Shown here: positions 35,378 to 44,850 of the stretch, piece by piece
Layout of the letters: the number at the start of each line of letters is the position of its first letter
How positions within the stretch are numbered: the first letter of the stretch is position 1
NCBI GenBank assembly: GCA_022647765.1
Contig: JALCLH010000001.1
Coordinates: 1 to 64,000, forward strand
Direction: 5' to 3'
DNA: 64,000 nt
Origin: Acidipropionibacterium sp.
GTDB taxonomy: Bacteria > Actinomycetota > Actinomycetes > Propionibacteriales > Propionibacteriaceae
The notes under the pieces: generated by a model
Seen by the model: the letters and a program-made list of their open reading frames with translations, nothing else
Told to the model about the DNA's origin: nothing
The model's database searches: none
Translations under genes and position numbers: made by a program

Positions 35378-35788
35378 GTGTCCCAGTACGCCCCGAACGA
35401 TGTGCTCTCCCAGCTGGTTGGGGATCGGCTGCGCGCCATCGAGATCGCGGCCGGCGAACCCCTGCGCCTGATGTTCACCAGGCCCGGGCGCAGCGCCGAC
35501 CGGGTGCTCAGCAGCCGCGTCTGGCCCAGCATCGAGCGCTCGGGGGGCACCTGGCGAGACGGCGACATGGGGTACACCGATCTGCTGCGCCAACTGATCG
35601 GCGCCGACGTCACGGGCACCTCGGAGAGGGCCGGACAGGGCCTTCGCATCGACCTGACCCGCGGCTCCCTGATCATCAGCCCGCGGCGAGTGGATCGATC
35701 CCGGGAGATCGCCCTGCTCTCGGGTTTCGAGGACGGCCGATGGATGGCCTGGTGGCCCGGGGACTACGCCTTCGAGGATCTCGTCTGA
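35378..35788 (+). CDS. Hypothetical protein
   Basis: This 136-residue protein is not recognised. It has a DVLSQLVGDRLRAIEIAAGEPLRLMF start, a strongly coding-like composition and a C-terminus EDGRWMAWWPGDYAFEDLV. No membrane segment or catalytic motif is visible. It lies alone between the CHAD gene and the converging HAD gene. Confidence 0.55.
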   Translation: MSQYAPNDVLSQLVGDRLRAIEIAAGEPLRLMFTRPGRSADRVLSSRVWPSIERSGGTWRDGDMGYTDLLRQLIGADVTGTSERAGQGLRIDLTRGSLIISPRRVDRSREIALLSGFEDGRWMAWWPGDYAFEDLV

Positions 35789-35819
35789 GTCTTGACGCCG
35801 GGCCGGTTCAGCGGCCGGT

Positions 35820-36449
35820 TCAACCGATCTGTGTCAGAAGATCCCGCAGCGAGGAGATCACCAGGCAGCCCTTCGGCAGGTCCTGGGTTCGCACATCGCC
35901 CTCGGGCACCAGCAGCGCACCGGCCAACCCGGCCGCCTCTGCGGCCTCGACGTCGATCGGGCGGTCGCCGACGCACAGCACGTCCGCCGCCCGCAACCGG
36001 TGGCGTCTCATCAACAGCTGGAACATCGTGGGATCGGGCTTGCGCGGGTAGCCGTCCGGGGCGCAGATCAGATCATCGGGGTGCAGCCCCAGCCCGTCCA
36101 GCAGCGCACCGGCGCTGGTCCGGTCGCGGTGGGTGGCCACCAGATTGAGCCCGCCGGCGGCATGCACGGCAGCCATCACCTCGACGGCGCCGTCCATCAG
36201 GGGTGCGGGACGGCTCTCCCACCGGTGCTTGAGCGCGCTGTAGGCCTCATCGAGGACGCGTCGATCCACCTCGTGGCGATTCGACAGCACGTCGATGGCG
36301 TGGGCGATCGAGGTCGATCGCAGGGTCGACACCTCGTGGAGCTGCTCCGGGGTCGGACCGTCCCCCCAGACGGCGCGCGCCAGGGCCCGGTCCACCTCAG
36401 GATAGGTGTCGACGAGGGTGCCCCCCATGTCCCAGATGATCGTGTTCAT
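35820..36449 (-). CDS. HAD superfamily hydrolase (phosphoglycolate phosphatase-like)
   Basis: The 209-residue protein has HAD motif I (IIWDMGGTLVDTY; the second Asp is replaced by Gly in DMG, as in a minority of members), motif II (VATHRDR), motif III Lys (GYPRKPDPTMF) and motif IV (VLCVGDRPIDVEAAEAAG). TAAGAT ends 7 bases before ATG 36449, supporting a leaderless start there rather than the ATG at 36458. The substrate is unknown. Confidence 0.83.
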   Translation of the reverse strand: MNTIIWDMGGTLVDTYPEVDRALARAVWGDGPTPEQLHEVSTLRSTSIAHAIDVLSNRHEVDRRVLDEAYSALKHRWESRPAPLMDGAVEVMAAVHAAGGLNLVATHRDRTSAGALLDGLGLHPDDLICAPDGYPRKPDPTMFQLLMRRHRLRAADVLCVGDRPIDVEAAEAAGLAGALLVPEGDVRTQDLPKGCLVISSLRDLLTQIG

Positions 36450-36489
36450 CAGACTCATCTTAGAAGGGGGGCGAGTAGCGTCAGCGGTT

Positions 36490-37188
36490 GTGATTCCCGA
36501 GCATGAACCGGATCCGTGGGCGATGCAGCTGGTCGTGATGCGCGACCGGCACCATCCCGCCCGCCAGGTCGACGTCTGCGAGGCGGCGGCGCGAGCGGTG
36601 GTCGCCCTGCTCGACGATCCTCGCTCGGCCGAGGGCGGCCCGTGGTTCCCGGCCGTGCAGCACTGGAACGACCACCGGATCCGCAAACTGGTGCGCCGCG
36701 CCGACGGCAAGCGGTGGACCGACGTCCAGGAGCTCGACGGCGTCACCGTCGAACAGGACGGGGTGGACGGATTCGGGCCGGCGGCGGTGCGGGCCTTCCC
36801 GCCGGCCCCGGTCCAGCCGCTGCCCAAGGCCCTCGACAAGCTGCAGGTCTCCGGCACCCACTTCCCCGACGAGGGAGTCAGCGCGAACGGGGACGCCGTC
36901 GTCACCATCGAGATCAACCCCTCCCTCGAGATCACCAGCGGCAAGGCCGCCGCCCAGTGCGGTCACGCCGCTCAGCTGGCCCGCCAGACCATGCCCGCCA
37001 CGATTCTGGAGGGCTGGCGCTCCGACGGCTTCCGGGTGCGGGTCGTCACCGCCACGGAGCAGGACTGGAATGCCGGCGGACGCCCGGTCTCGATCACCGA
37101 CGCCGGATTCACCGAGCTGGACGGGCCCACCGAGACAACCCGCGCCTACTGGCGGGTCCGGCAGTCCCCGGACGACACCCGACGATAG
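36490..37188 (+). CDS. Peptidyl-tRNA hydrolase 2-like protein
   Basis: The product of about 232 residues has a PTH2-type domain in its C-terminal half: VSANGDAVVTIEINPSLEITSGKAAAQCGHAAQLA, matching the GKxxxQxxHA core. The N-terminal half (PWAMQLVVMRDRHHPARQVD; AVVALLDDPRSAEGGPWFPAVQHW) resembles actinobacterial extended members. PTH2 enzymes recycle peptidyl-tRNA. GTG 36490 is the likely start; ATG 36523 is possible. Confidence 0.75.
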   Translation: MIPEHEPDPWAMQLVVMRDRHHPARQVDVCEAAARAVVALLDDPRSAEGGPWFPAVQHWNDHRIRKLVRRADGKRWTDVQELDGVTVEQDGVDGFGPAAVRAFPPAPVQPLPKALDKLQVSGTHFPDEGVSANGDAVVTIEINPSLEITSGKAAAQCGHAAQLARQTMPATILEGWRSDGFRVRVVTATEQDWNAGGRPVSITDAGFTELDGPTETTRAYWRVRQSPDDTRR

Positions 37189-37191
37189 AAT
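37186..37191 (+). promoter_or_regulatory. Probable -10 of leaderless ACT-domain gene
   Basis: TAGAAT ends 6 bases before the ATG at 37198, overlapping the end of the previous gene. It has the same spacing as the CHAD and dapE promoters. Confidence 0.4.
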
Positions 37192-37197
37192 TCGGGC

Positions 37198-37713
37198 ATG
37201 GCACAGCTTCTCCTCACAGCAGTCGGCGCCGACCGTCCGGGCATCGTCTCCTCGGTCGCCGCGAAGGTCGCCGAGCAGGGCGGGAACTGGCTTGAGAGCC
37301 GGATGGCCCTGCTGGCCGGTGCATTCGCCGGGATCGTCCTGGTGGACATCCCGGATGAGTTGGTCGGCGGGCTGCGCGACAGCCTCGCGGAGCTGGCCGC
37401 CGATGGCCTGGACGTCACCATCACTCCGACCGGTCCGATCAGCCAGCCCGATCAGACCACTCTGTCGGTACGCCTCATCGGGCACGACCGTCCCGGGATC
37501 ATCAGTCAGGTGACCGGTGCGATGGCCGATCTCGGGGTCACCATCGACGACCTGGAGACCGGAGTCCGCGAGGCGCCGATGGGCGACGGGGTGCTCTTCG
37601 AGACGTCTGCGCGGGTGCGCATCACCACCGCCACCACCGTCGACGACCTGCGCTCCGCGCTGGAGGGGATCGCCGCCGAGCTGATGGTCGACATCGAGAT
37701 GGTCGAGGACTGA
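37198..37713 (+). CDS. Tandem ACT-domain protein (GcvR-like)
   Basis: The 171-residue protein has two ACT domains: LLLTAVGADRPGIVSSVAAKVAEQGGNW and LSVRLIGHDRPGIISQVTGAMADLGVTIDDLET. This is the GcvR-like layout, in which ACT domains sense amino acids such as glycine. No DNA-binding domain is present, so it would act through a partner. It is immediately downstream of the Pth2 gene. Confidence 0.85.
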   Translation: MAQLLLTAVGADRPGIVSSVAAKVAEQGGNWLESRMALLAGAFAGIVLVDIPDELVGGLRDSLAELAADGLDVTITPTGPISQPDQTTLSVRLIGHDRPGIISQVTGAMADLGVTIDDLETGVREAPMGDGVLFETSARVRITTATTVDDLRSALEGIAAELMVDIEMVED

Positions 37714-37730
37714 GCCGGAGACCCCCTCCA

Positions 37731-38552
37731 TCAGGCGTCTGCGCGCGGCACCGAGCCCTGCCAGGTGTGGGTGCGCTCGGCCTGCGCCAGCTGCGCCTGA
37801 AAGCGGCGGCGGAATCCCGGCGAGCCGGCCCGATCGTCGTCGCGCTCCCGGACCATCCGGGTGCCGGCGTCCACCAGCACGCAGTTGGAGCAGATGTAGT
37901 GCATCGGCAGCTGCCAGATGAGGCAGCAGGAGGACCGGACGAAGGGCCCGCGAGGGGTGCCCGAGCCGGCCAGCTCCGGTGCGGTGAGCAGCTCGGCGCG
38001 CAGCTCCTCGGCTCTGCCGGCCAGCTCCGGGCGGGCCGCTCCGATGACGCCGCAGGACCCGGCAACGGCCGCGGCGGCGTCCCCGATCAGGACCCGGCGG
38101 GACAGGCGGCAGGCCTGCGAGATCGCCGGACCAGGGGCAGCACCAGGGCTGTGAGCGCGACCGCCGGATCGGCGTCCACCGGCTCGGCGGTGGTGGCCAG
38201 CGGGACGGGACCTCTCCGGACCCGTCTCAGCCAGGTGGCGCTCGGGTCCGGGACAAGGGTCGGCGCCCCGAGAACGGCCGCCCCCAGCACCGGCGAGAGC
38301 AGTCGTGAGAACAGTCCCAGCGCCATCGTCGAGGCCACCGCTCGGATCTCGCGAGGAGAGTCGCCCACCCCGCCGATCGCCAGCCGGGTGTTCTCCACCC
38401 GATCCATCAGGACGGCGGGGGAGAGCATCGCCGCCAGCGGTATCCAGTCCTCGGAGGCATTGACCTCGGAGGTGCCGAGGCGGCTCAGTTCAAAGTTGGG
38501 CCCGAAGGCGTCAGCGGCGAAGCTGCATCCCGGTGCACTCGGATCACTCATG
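37731..38552 (-). pseudogene. FhuF-like (2Fe-2S) ferric-siderophore reductase, frameshifted
   Basis: ATG 38552 (MSDPSAPGCSFAADAFGPNF) opens a frame that ends near 38087. The family sequence continues in another frame from about 38127: ISQACRLSRRVLIGDAAAAV, ELLTAPELAGSG, RSSCCLIWQLPMHYICSNCVLVD. This contains the C-C-x(11)-C-x2-C motif that binds the FhuF [2Fe-2S] cluster, and stops at 37731. A one-base loss near 38127 explains the break. The family reduces ferric siderophores. The paired cysteines make the call fairly firm. Confidence 0.75.
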
Positions 38553-38720
38553 ACACCCCCTTGGACTCCTTGCATGGTAGATCGTTCCACGCTCCCGGCG
38601 GCGGGATACGACGTGTCCTGCGGGCCGTGAAGGGCGACTCGGCGGGGTCTTGTCTGCGCGGCGTCCAGACCATAACGTGGGTGACACATCAACAATTGAA
38701 CCAACAACCGAGGAGTACTC

Positions 38721-39692
38721 ATGATCCGATTCGCCGGTGCAGATCTGGACACCCGCCCCCTGGTGCTGGGTGGCAACACCTTCGGCTGGACCAGCGACGA
38801 GAAGCAGTCCTTCTCGGTGCTGGACGCCTTCACCGCCGCCGGCGGCTCCCTCATCGACACCGCCGACGGCTACTCGGCCTGGGTGCCGGGCAACCACGGC
38901 GGCGAGTCGGAGACCATCATCGGCCACTGGCTGAAAGCAGGTGGCCCGTCGACGACGGTCGTCATCGCCTCGAAGGTCGCCACCCACCCGCAGTTCCAGG
39001 GGCTGGCCCCGGCCACCATCGCGGCCGCCGCCGACGCCTCCCTGGCTCGGCTGGGCACCGACCACATCGACCTCTACTACGCGCACTTCGACGACGACTC
39101 GCAGACCGTCGAGGACATGGCGGCCGCCTTCGACAAGCTGGTCACGACGGGCAAGATCGGTCACATCGGGCTGTCGAACTTCTCGGTGGCCCGCGAGCGC
39201 GAGTGGCTCGAGGTCGCCGAGCGCGAGGGGCTGGCCAAGCCGGTGGCGCTGCAACCGCACTACAACCTGCTGCACCGCGGAGATGTCGAGGGGGCCGACG
39301 GATACGGCGCCCTCGCCGCCGAGAAGGACCTGGCGATCTTCTCCTACTTCTCCCTGGCCTCCGGATTCCTCACCGGAAAGTACGCCGGCGTCGAGGATCT
39401 CAAGGGCGCCGCCCGGGCCGACGGGATCGGCAGCTACCTGCCCGACGAGGCCGCGCAGAAGGCCGCCTTCGCCGTCGTCGGCGCCGAGCGCGAGATCGCC
39501 TCCGCCCACGGAGCCGAGGTCACCAGCGTCTCGCTGGCCTGGCTGCTGGCCAAGGGGGTCACCGCCCCGATCGCCTCGGCGCGGGTGCCCGAGCAGCTGG
39601 ACGCCCTGCTGGCCGCCACCGAGCTGGAGTTGGCAGCCGACGAGGTGGCGGCCCTGGACGCCGCCTCCGAGCACTTCACCGCGCAGGCCTGA
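38721..39692 (+). CDS. Aldo/keto reductase
   Basis: The 323-residue protein has the AKR pattern: LVLGGNTFGWT, SLIDTADGYS (catalytic Asp and Tyr), VVIASKV (Lys), DLYYAHFDDD (His), HIGLSNFS, ALQPHYNLL and the NADPH-binding region ASARVPEQLDALLAA. AKRs reduce carbonyls with NADPH. A GAGGAG site precedes the ATG. It diverges from the FhuF-like gene across about 168 bases. Confidence 0.92.
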   Translation: MIRFAGADLDTRPLVLGGNTFGWTSDEKQSFSVLDAFTAAGGSLIDTADGYSAWVPGNHGGESETIIGHWLKAGGPSTTVVIASKVATHPQFQGLAPATIAAAADASLARLGTDHIDLYYAHFDDDSQTVEDMAAAFDKLVTTGKIGHIGLSNFSVAREREWLEVAEREGLAKPVALQPHYNLLHRGDVEGADGYGALAAEKDLAIFSYFSLASGFLTGKYAGVEDLKGAARADGIGSYLPDEAAQKAAFAVVGAEREIASAHGAEVTSVSLAWLLAKGVTAPIASARVPEQLDALLAATELELAADEVAALDAASEHFTAQA

Positions 39693-39788
39693 CTCCCGGG
39701 AGAGGGCGGGCGTATTCCGCTCGGGCGGCGCTGTTCGTCGGTGGCGCAAGTAGTTGCGAGGGGCCGGTGGGCTCACAAGGATGGGGGC

Positions 39789-40292
39789 ATGGCCGAAACG
39801 AAGTTCAAGGGAAATCCCGTCCACACCGTCGGAGAGCTGCCCGCCGTCGGGTCCGCCCTCCCCGCATTCACTCTCACCGGCTCCGATCTCGGTGATCTCA
39901 CCAGCGACTCGCTGGCGGGCAGGAAGGTCATCCTCAACATCTTCCCGAGCCTGGACACCGGCACCTGTGCCGCCAGCGTGCGCACCTTCAACAAGAAGGC
40001 CGCCGGTCTCCAGGACACCACGGTGCTCTGCGTCTCCAACGACCTGCCCTTCGCCCAGGCCCGCTTCTGCGGCGCCGAGGGCATCGAGAATGTCACCACC
40101 GCGTCGGGCTTCCGCTCCACCTTCGGCGACGACTTCGGCGTCACCATGACCGATGGCCCGCTGAAGGGGCTGCTGGCCCGCTCGGTGGTCGTCGTCGACG
40201 CCTCAGGGAAGGTCGCCTACACCCAGCTGATCTCCGAGATCGCCGACGAGCCCGACTACGACTCCGCTCTGGAAGCCGCCGACAAGGCCTGA
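39789..40292 (+). CDS. tpx: Thiol peroxidase (atypical 2-Cys peroxiredoxin)
   Basis: The 167-residue protein has the Tpx layout: [15 protein letters not shown], then FPSLDTGTC with peroxidatic Cys60, and resolving Cys94 in ARFCGAEG. It reduces lipid and hydrogen peroxide with thioredoxin. ATG 39789 is chosen by homology; the open frame extends further upstream. A long hairpin follows the gene. Confidence 0.94.
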   Translation: MAETKFKGNPVHTVGELPAVGSALPAFTLTGSDLGDLTSDSLAGRKVILNIFPSLDTGTCAASVRTFNKKAAGLQDTTVLCVSNDLPFAQARFCGAEGIENVTTASGFRSTFGDDFGVTMTDGPLKGLLARSVVVVDASGKVAYTQLISEIADEPDYDSALEAADKA

Positions 40293-40310
40293 CCCGCACA
40301 CTCCTCTCTC

Positions 40311-40381
40311 ACGAATCTCCCGGCAGCCGAGAGTTCAGGGCTCAAATGAAGCCCTGAACTCTCGGCTGCCGGGAGATTCGT
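40311..40381. terminator. Very long perfect hairpin after tpx
   Basis: Arms 40311-40342 and 40350-40381 are perfectly complementary over 32 bases around a 7-base loop (CAAATGA). It lies 19 bases after the tpx stop and 120 before the next gene. It probably terminates tpx transcription, but is much longer than normal terminator stems and lacks a T tract. Confidence 0.75.
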
Positions 40382-40500
40382 CGTCCGCGGCTCGATGTGA
40401 GACGCCTGTCCAGAAACTGAGACCGCCGGTGCAACCGGTCCGCTCGGTAGGAGTTGAATGAGCCCTCGGCGCCGTCGCCGGACGGTCGGGGAGAGGACTC

Positions 40501-41952
40501 ATGGACGCGCGAGCTCAATCGGAGGCTCAGTCGGATCTGCACCGCGGACTCAAGTCGCGGCACATGAACATGATCGCGATCGGGGGTGCGATCGGCACCG
40601 GGCTCTTCGTGGCCTCGGGCGGCACCATCTCCCAGGCGGGACCGGGCGGCGCGCTGGTGGCCTACGCCCTGATCGGCCTGATGGTCTACCTGCTGATGCA
40701 GAGCCTGGGCGAGATGAGCGCCTACATCCCGGTGCCCGGCGCCTTCGAGACCTATGCCACCCGCTTCGTCTCGCCCTCCTTCGGCTTCGCCATCGGCTGG
40801 AACTACTGGTTCAACTGGGCCATCACGGTGGCCGCCGAGCTGGCCGCGGCGGCGATCGTGATGCAGTACTGGCTGCCCGGCGTCCCCTCCTGGGTGTGGT
40901 CCGTGCTCTTCCTGGCGCTGCTGGTCGGGCTCAATGCGCTGTCGGCCAGGGCCTACGGTGAGGGCGAGTTCTGGTTCGCCACCGTCAAGGTGGCCGCCGT
41001 CGTCATCTTCCTGGTTCTCGGCGTCCTCATGATCATCGGCATCCTCGGCGGCCACTCCCCGGGAACCTCGAACTGGACCCGTGGCGACGCCCCCTTCGTC
41101 CACGGGCTCGGCGGGGTGATGTCGGTCTTCCTCATCGCCGGATTCTCCTTCCAGGGGGAGGAGCTCATCGGCATCGCCGCCGGGGAGGCGAAGGACCCGG
41201 AGAAGGCCATCCCGCGGGCGACCCGGCAGATCTTCTGGCGGATCATGATCTTCTACATCGGCGCGATCACCGTCATCGGCTTCCTGCTGCCCTACACCGA
41301 CCCGAATCTGCTGGCCTCCGACGTCTCCGACGTGGCGATCAGCCCGTTCACCCTGGTGCTGCGCCGTGCCGGGATCGCCGGGGCGGCCGCCGTCATGAAC
41401 GCCGTCATCCTCACCTCCATCCTGTCGGCCGGAAACTCGGGCCTCTACGCCTCGACGCGGATGCTCTACGCGATGGCCAGGGAGCACAAGGCGCCGGGGA
41501 TCTTCGCCATGGTCAACCGCCGCGGCGTCCCCGTCTACGCGCTGATCGCCACCAGTCTGGTCGGAGCGGCCTGCTTCGCCACCAGCCTGGTGGGCTCCGG
41601 GAAGGCCTACACCTGGCTGGTCGACCTGTCGAGCCTGTGCGGGTTCATCGCCTGGCTGGGCATTGCGGTGTGCCACCTGCAGTTCCGCCGCGCCTTCCTG
41701 GCGCAGGGCCACCTGCTCTCCGAACTGCCGTTCCGGGCGCGCTGGTACCCGCTGGGGCCGATTCTGGCCTTCGTGCTGTGCATCGTCGTGGTGGTCGGCC
41801 AGGGGTGGGACGCCGTGATCCGCGGCGACATCCAGGGCACCGTGGTCGCCTACATCGGCGTCCCGGTCTTCCTGGCCATCTGGGCCGGGCACAAGGTCGT
41901 CACCCGATCGTCGAAGGCGGATCTGAGGACGGCGGATCTGTCCCGCCGCTGA
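40501..41952 (+). CDS. Amino acid permease (APC superfamily, AnsP/GabP-like)
   Basis: The 483-residue twelve-helix permease starts with HMNMIAIGGAIGTGLFVASGGTISQAGPGGALVAY, the consensus of the amino acid transporter (AAT) family. Other motifs are PGAFETYATRFVSPSFGFAIGWNYW, FQGEELIGIAAGEAKDPEKAIPRA and ILSAGNSGLYASTRMLYAMA. It imports an amino acid with H+; specificity is not readable. GAGAGG precedes the ATG. Confidence 0.92.
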   Translation: MDARAQSEAQSDLHRGLKSRHMNMIAIGGAIGTGLFVASGGTISQAGPGGALVAYALIGLMVYLLMQSLGEMSAYIPVPGAFETYATRFVSPSFGFAIGWNYWFNWAITVAAELAAAAIVMQYWLPGVPSWVWSVLFLALLVGLNALSARAYGEGEFWFATVKVAAVVIFLVLGVLMIIGILGGHSPGTSNWTRGDAPFVHGLGGVMSVFLIAGFSFQGEELIGIAAGEAKDPEKAIPRATRQIFWRIMIFYIGAITVIGFLLPYTDPNLLASDVSDVAISPFTLVLRRAGIAGAAAVMNAVILTSILSAGNSGLYASTRMLYAMAREHKAPGIFAMVNRRGVPVYALIATSLVGAACFATSLVGSGKAYTWLVDLSSLCGFIAWLGIAVCHLQFRRAFLAQGHLLSELPFRARWYPLGPILAFVLCIVVVVGQGWDAVIRGDIQGTVVAYIGVPVFLAIWAGHKVVTRSSKADLRTADLSRR

Positions 41953-42108
41953 GCGCGCGGCGCCGTCTGCGGACGCCGGCCGGACCGCACCTTCCCGATC
42001 TCGGCATGGGTGGTCCCATAGACTGTCGGCCCAGTAAGGTCGGCCACGGGACCGACAGGGCGCGGACGGCGCGTTTGCAGATGAAAGCCGTCCATGAAGG
42101 AGAACACG

Positions 42109-43281
42109 GTGACAACGAGGATCGCGGTAGCCGGACTCGGCTACGTCGGGATGGCGATGGCCGTCCTACTGGCCCAGCACAACGAGGTGGTGGCCGTCGA
42201 CATCGACTCCGAGCGGGTCGGCCTGGTCAACAACGGGCACACCACCATCGCCGACGCCCAGATCCAGGACTACCTCGCGCACCACGAGCTGGATCTGCGC
42301 GCCACCACCGAGGCCGGCCAGGCCTATCCGGGCGCCGATTTCGTGGTGATCGCCACCCCGACCAACTACGACCCCGACGCCAACTACTTCGACACCTCCT
42401 CGGTGATCTCGGTGATCGAGCAGGTGGAGACGCTGGCGCCGCAGGCCACTGTCGTCGTCAAGTCGACCGTCCCGGTCGGCTTCACCGAGCAGACCCGGGC
42501 CGCCCACCCCGGGCTCCACCTCATCTTCTCCCCGGAGTTCCTGCGGGAGGGCCAGGCGCTGACCGACAACCTTCACCCCTCAAGGATCATCGTCGGCGGC
42601 CGCGATGAGCGCGCCCACCGGTTCGCCGACCTGCTGCTGGAGGGCGCGGAGGCGGAGGATGTGCCGGTGCTGCTCACCGGCTCTACCGAGGCCGAGGCCA
42701 CCAAGCTGTTCGCCAACACCTACCTGGCGATGCGGGTCTCCTTCTTCAACGAGTTGGACACCTACTCGGCCCAACGCGGACTGGACACCCGCCAGATCAT
42801 CGACGGCGTCTGCCTGGACCCGCGGATCGGCAGCCATTACAACAACCCGTCCTTCGGCTACGGCGGCTACTGCCTGCCCAAGGACACCCGCCAGCTGCTC
42901 GCCAACTATCAGGACGTCCCGCAGACCCTGATCGGGGCGATCGTGGACTCCAACACGGTCCGCAAGGACTGGGTCGCGGCCGACATCGTGTCCCGCGATC
43001 CCAAGCGGGTCGGGGTCTACCGGCTGGTGATGAAGGCCGGTTCCGACAATTACCGGTCCTCCTCCATCCAGGGCGTGATGAAGCGCATCAAGGCGAAGGG
43101 GATCGAGGTCGTCGTCTACGAGCCCACCTACGAGGGCGAGGACTTCTACCGCTCGAAGGTCACCCACGACCTGGACTCGTTCAAGCGCGAGTGCGATCTC
43201 ATCATCGCCAACCGGATGGCCCCGGAGCTGGCCGATGTGGCCGACAAGATCTACACCCGCGACCTGTTCGGGAATGACTAG
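42109..43281 (+). CDS. ugd: UDP-glucose 6-dehydrogenase family nucleotide-sugar dehydrogenase
   Basis: The 390-residue enzyme has NAD-binding [67 protein letters not shown] and the catalytic-Cys motif [15 protein letters not shown]. It oxidises UDP-glucose (or UDP-ManNAc-type sugars) to the uronate for surface polysaccharide. GTG 42109 is the start: AAGGAG lies 6 bases upstream, inside a longer frame beginning ATG 42094. No other polysaccharide gene is adjacent. Confidence 0.92.
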   Translation: MTTRIAVAGLGYVGMAMAVLLAQHNEVVAVDIDSERVGLVNNGHTTIADAQIQDYLAHHELDLRATTEAGQAYPGADFVVIATPTNYDPDANYFDTSSVISVIEQVETLAPQATVVVKSTVPVGFTEQTRAAHPGLHLIFSPEFLREGQALTDNLHPSRIIVGGRDERAHRFADLLLEGAEAEDVPVLLTGSTEAEATKLFANTYLAMRVSFFNELDTYSAQRGLDTRQIIDGVCLDPRIGSHYNNPSFGYGGYCLPKDTRQLLANYQDVPQTLIGAIVDSNTVRKDWVAADIVSRDPKRVGVYRLVMKAGSDNYRSSSIQGVMKRIKAKGIEVVVYEPTYEGEDFYRSKVTHDLDSFKRECDLIIANRMAPELADVADKIYTRDLFGND

Positions 43282-43290
43282 CCAAAACAG

Positions 43291-43462
43291 GCGGGGGAGA
43301 CGACTCCCCCAGCACCCCCTCGTAGCGGCAGCTTCCTGCACATCGGGGTCCGCCTCGCAGGCCACTATCGTGGCCCGGCGGGGCGGGGGAGACGACTCCC
43401 CCAGCACCCCCTCGTAGCGGCAGCTTCCTGCACATCGGGGTCCGCCTCGCAGACCACTATCG
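43291..43462. repeat. Tandem direct repeat, two 80-base copies with 92-base period
   Basis: Copies 43291-43370 and 43383-43462 match at 79 of 80 bases (the only change is G/A near the end). Each contains a hairpin, GGGGGAG-ACGA-CTCCCCC. Copy 1 also has GGCCAC-TATC-GTGGCC just after. They lie between ugd and the hydrolase gene. The near-identity points to recent duplication or a mobile/repetitive family; I do not recognise it. Confidence 0.85.
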
Positions 43463-43520
43463 GGGCCTGCGAGGGCGGGGAGAGGACGCGGCGTCGCGAG
43501 TGGACGAATAGGCTGACGGC

Positions 43521-44462
43521 ATGGACTGCATCACGTTGACAGCAGACGATGGCGCCGAGGTCGACGTCCTGGTCTGGGAGCCCGAGTCCGAGCCCCGGGG
43601 GATCGTGCAGATCGACGCCGGGATGTGCGAGTACGCCGCCCGCTACGACGAGTTCGCCCGCGGCCTGGCCGACGACGGCTGGCTGGTGATCTCGGGCGAG
43701 AACCGTGGCGAGGGGCCCCGCGCTCTGGCCCGGGGAGAGCTCGGACAGCTGCCCGATCGCGGCTACCACCAGCTGCTCGACGACATGTCGATGGTCATCG
43801 ACCACTTCCGGGCCGAGCGGCCCGACCTGCCCTGGATCCTGATCGGCCACTCGATGGGCTCCTTCCTGGCGCGCATGATGGCGGCCCGGCGCGGTCGCGA
43901 GATGGCGGCCCTGGTCCTCATCGGCACCGGTGGCTCGCTGGGCCCGGCGGGCCCGGTGGGGCTCGGAATCGCCGAGGCGCAGATCGCGCTCGCCGGCGAG
44001 GACCGGCGCAGCCGCCTGATGAACACGCTGGCCTTCGGATCCTTCAACGCCGCCTTCCGTCCCGCCCGCACCGACTTCGACTGGCTGTCGCGGGACCGCG
44101 AGATGGTCGACGCCTATGTCGCCGATCCACTGTGCGGCTATGTCTGCAGCGCGGGGTTCTACCGGGAACTGCTGAAACTGATGAGAGCGGCCAACAGCGT
44201 TGACGTGATGGGAGCGGTGCCGCCGCAGCTGCCGGTCGGGCTGTTCAGCGGGGCCGCCGACCCGGTCGGCGGCGCCGGCCGAGGTGTGCGCGGGGTCGCC
44301 GCCAACCTGCGCGCGGCCGGCGTCCGTCATGTCGACGTGGTGCTCTACCCGCAGGGCCGCCACGAGATCCTCAACGAGATCAACCGCGCTCAGGTGCATC
44401 GCGAGATCCGGCAGTGGATCGATGAAACTGCTCGAGAAACTGCACGAATGTCACGGCTCTGA
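43521..44462 (+). CDS. Alpha/beta hydrolase (S33/monoacylglycerol lipase-like)
   Basis: The 313-residue protein has the alpha/beta hydrolase fold: oxyanion region IVQIDAGMCEYAARYDEFAR, the nucleophile elbow ILIGHSMGSFLARMMAA, a cap region, then FSGAADPVGGAG (acid) and VVLYPQGRHEILNEI (His). It resembles lysophospholipases. No signal peptide is seen, so it is cytoplasmic. It precedes the riboswitch of the mut operon. Confidence 0.88.
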   Translation: MDCITLTADDGAEVDVLVWEPESEPRGIVQIDAGMCEYAARYDEFARGLADDGWLVISGENRGEGPRALARGELGQLPDRGYHQLLDDMSMVIDHFRAERPDLPWILIGHSMGSFLARMMAARRGREMAALVLIGTGGSLGPAGPVGLGIAEAQIALAGEDRRSRLMNTLAFGSFNAAFRPARTDFDWLSRDREMVDAYVADPLCGYVCSAGFYRELLKLMRAANSVDVMGAVPPQLPVGLFSGAADPVGGAGRGVRGVAANLRAAGVRHVDVVLYPQGRHEILNEINRAQVHREIRQWIDETARETARMSRL

Positions 44463-44511
44463 ACACATGACCCCCGGCGGGGAGTCGACAGGGGCCTTCG
44501 ATACGATGGTG

Positions 44512-44760
44512 GTCGCTGGTGTTGGGGCTGTGAGAGCAGCCTCAACCGCAAGAGGGAAGCCGGTGAGATTCCGGCGCTGCCCCGCAGCGGTGAGTGGGAA
44601 CGACATCACCATCATCGCCGGGTCCGCGGTTCAGATCGCGGGCGCGACGATGATCAAGCACTGGGCTCCGGCCCGGGAAGCGGTGACGTAGGACCGGCCA
44701 GTCGGCGAGAACCGCCGGCGGGCGGGGTGCCCGCAAGTCCGAATACCTGCCGGCACGTCT
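44512..44760 (+). promoter_or_regulatory. Cobalamin riboswitch upstream of mutA
   Basis: The region holds the cobalamin-aptamer landmarks in order: GGGAAGCCGGTGAGATTCCGG (44553 on), CGCTGCCCCGCAGCGGTGAG, a variable stem region, and the B12-box end GCAAGTCCGAATACCTGCCGGC near 44733-44754. It lies 90 bases before mutA, which with MutB binds adenosylcobalamin. The downstream CGAGGGGAGGTCCTCG stem (about 44796-44811) may belong to the expression platform. The class call is secure; the mode of control is not determined. Confidence 0.9.
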
Positions 44761-44850
44761 TCGCACCGCCGCGTGCGATGCGGTACCGCGGATCTCGAGG
44801 GGAGGTCCTCGGCACATGTCCATCCACAGCGGAGCAGGAGTCTTCTGAGT

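Noticed and set aside
40300-41900. Very long minus-strand open frames opposite the amino-acid permease and other high-GC genes
   Set aside because: They are mirror frames of strongly biased coding DNA; the products are Arg/Gly/Pro-rich with no family motifs.
43291-43462. Two repeats considered as a minimal CRISPR array
   Set aside because: The repeat unit is 80 bases with only a 12-base gap and no spacer-like unique sequence; no cas gene is present.
43200-43500. Short open frames across the tandem repeat, encoding CRYEGVLGESSPP-like products
   Set aside because: They arise from repetition of a non-coding unit and have no start signal or family match.
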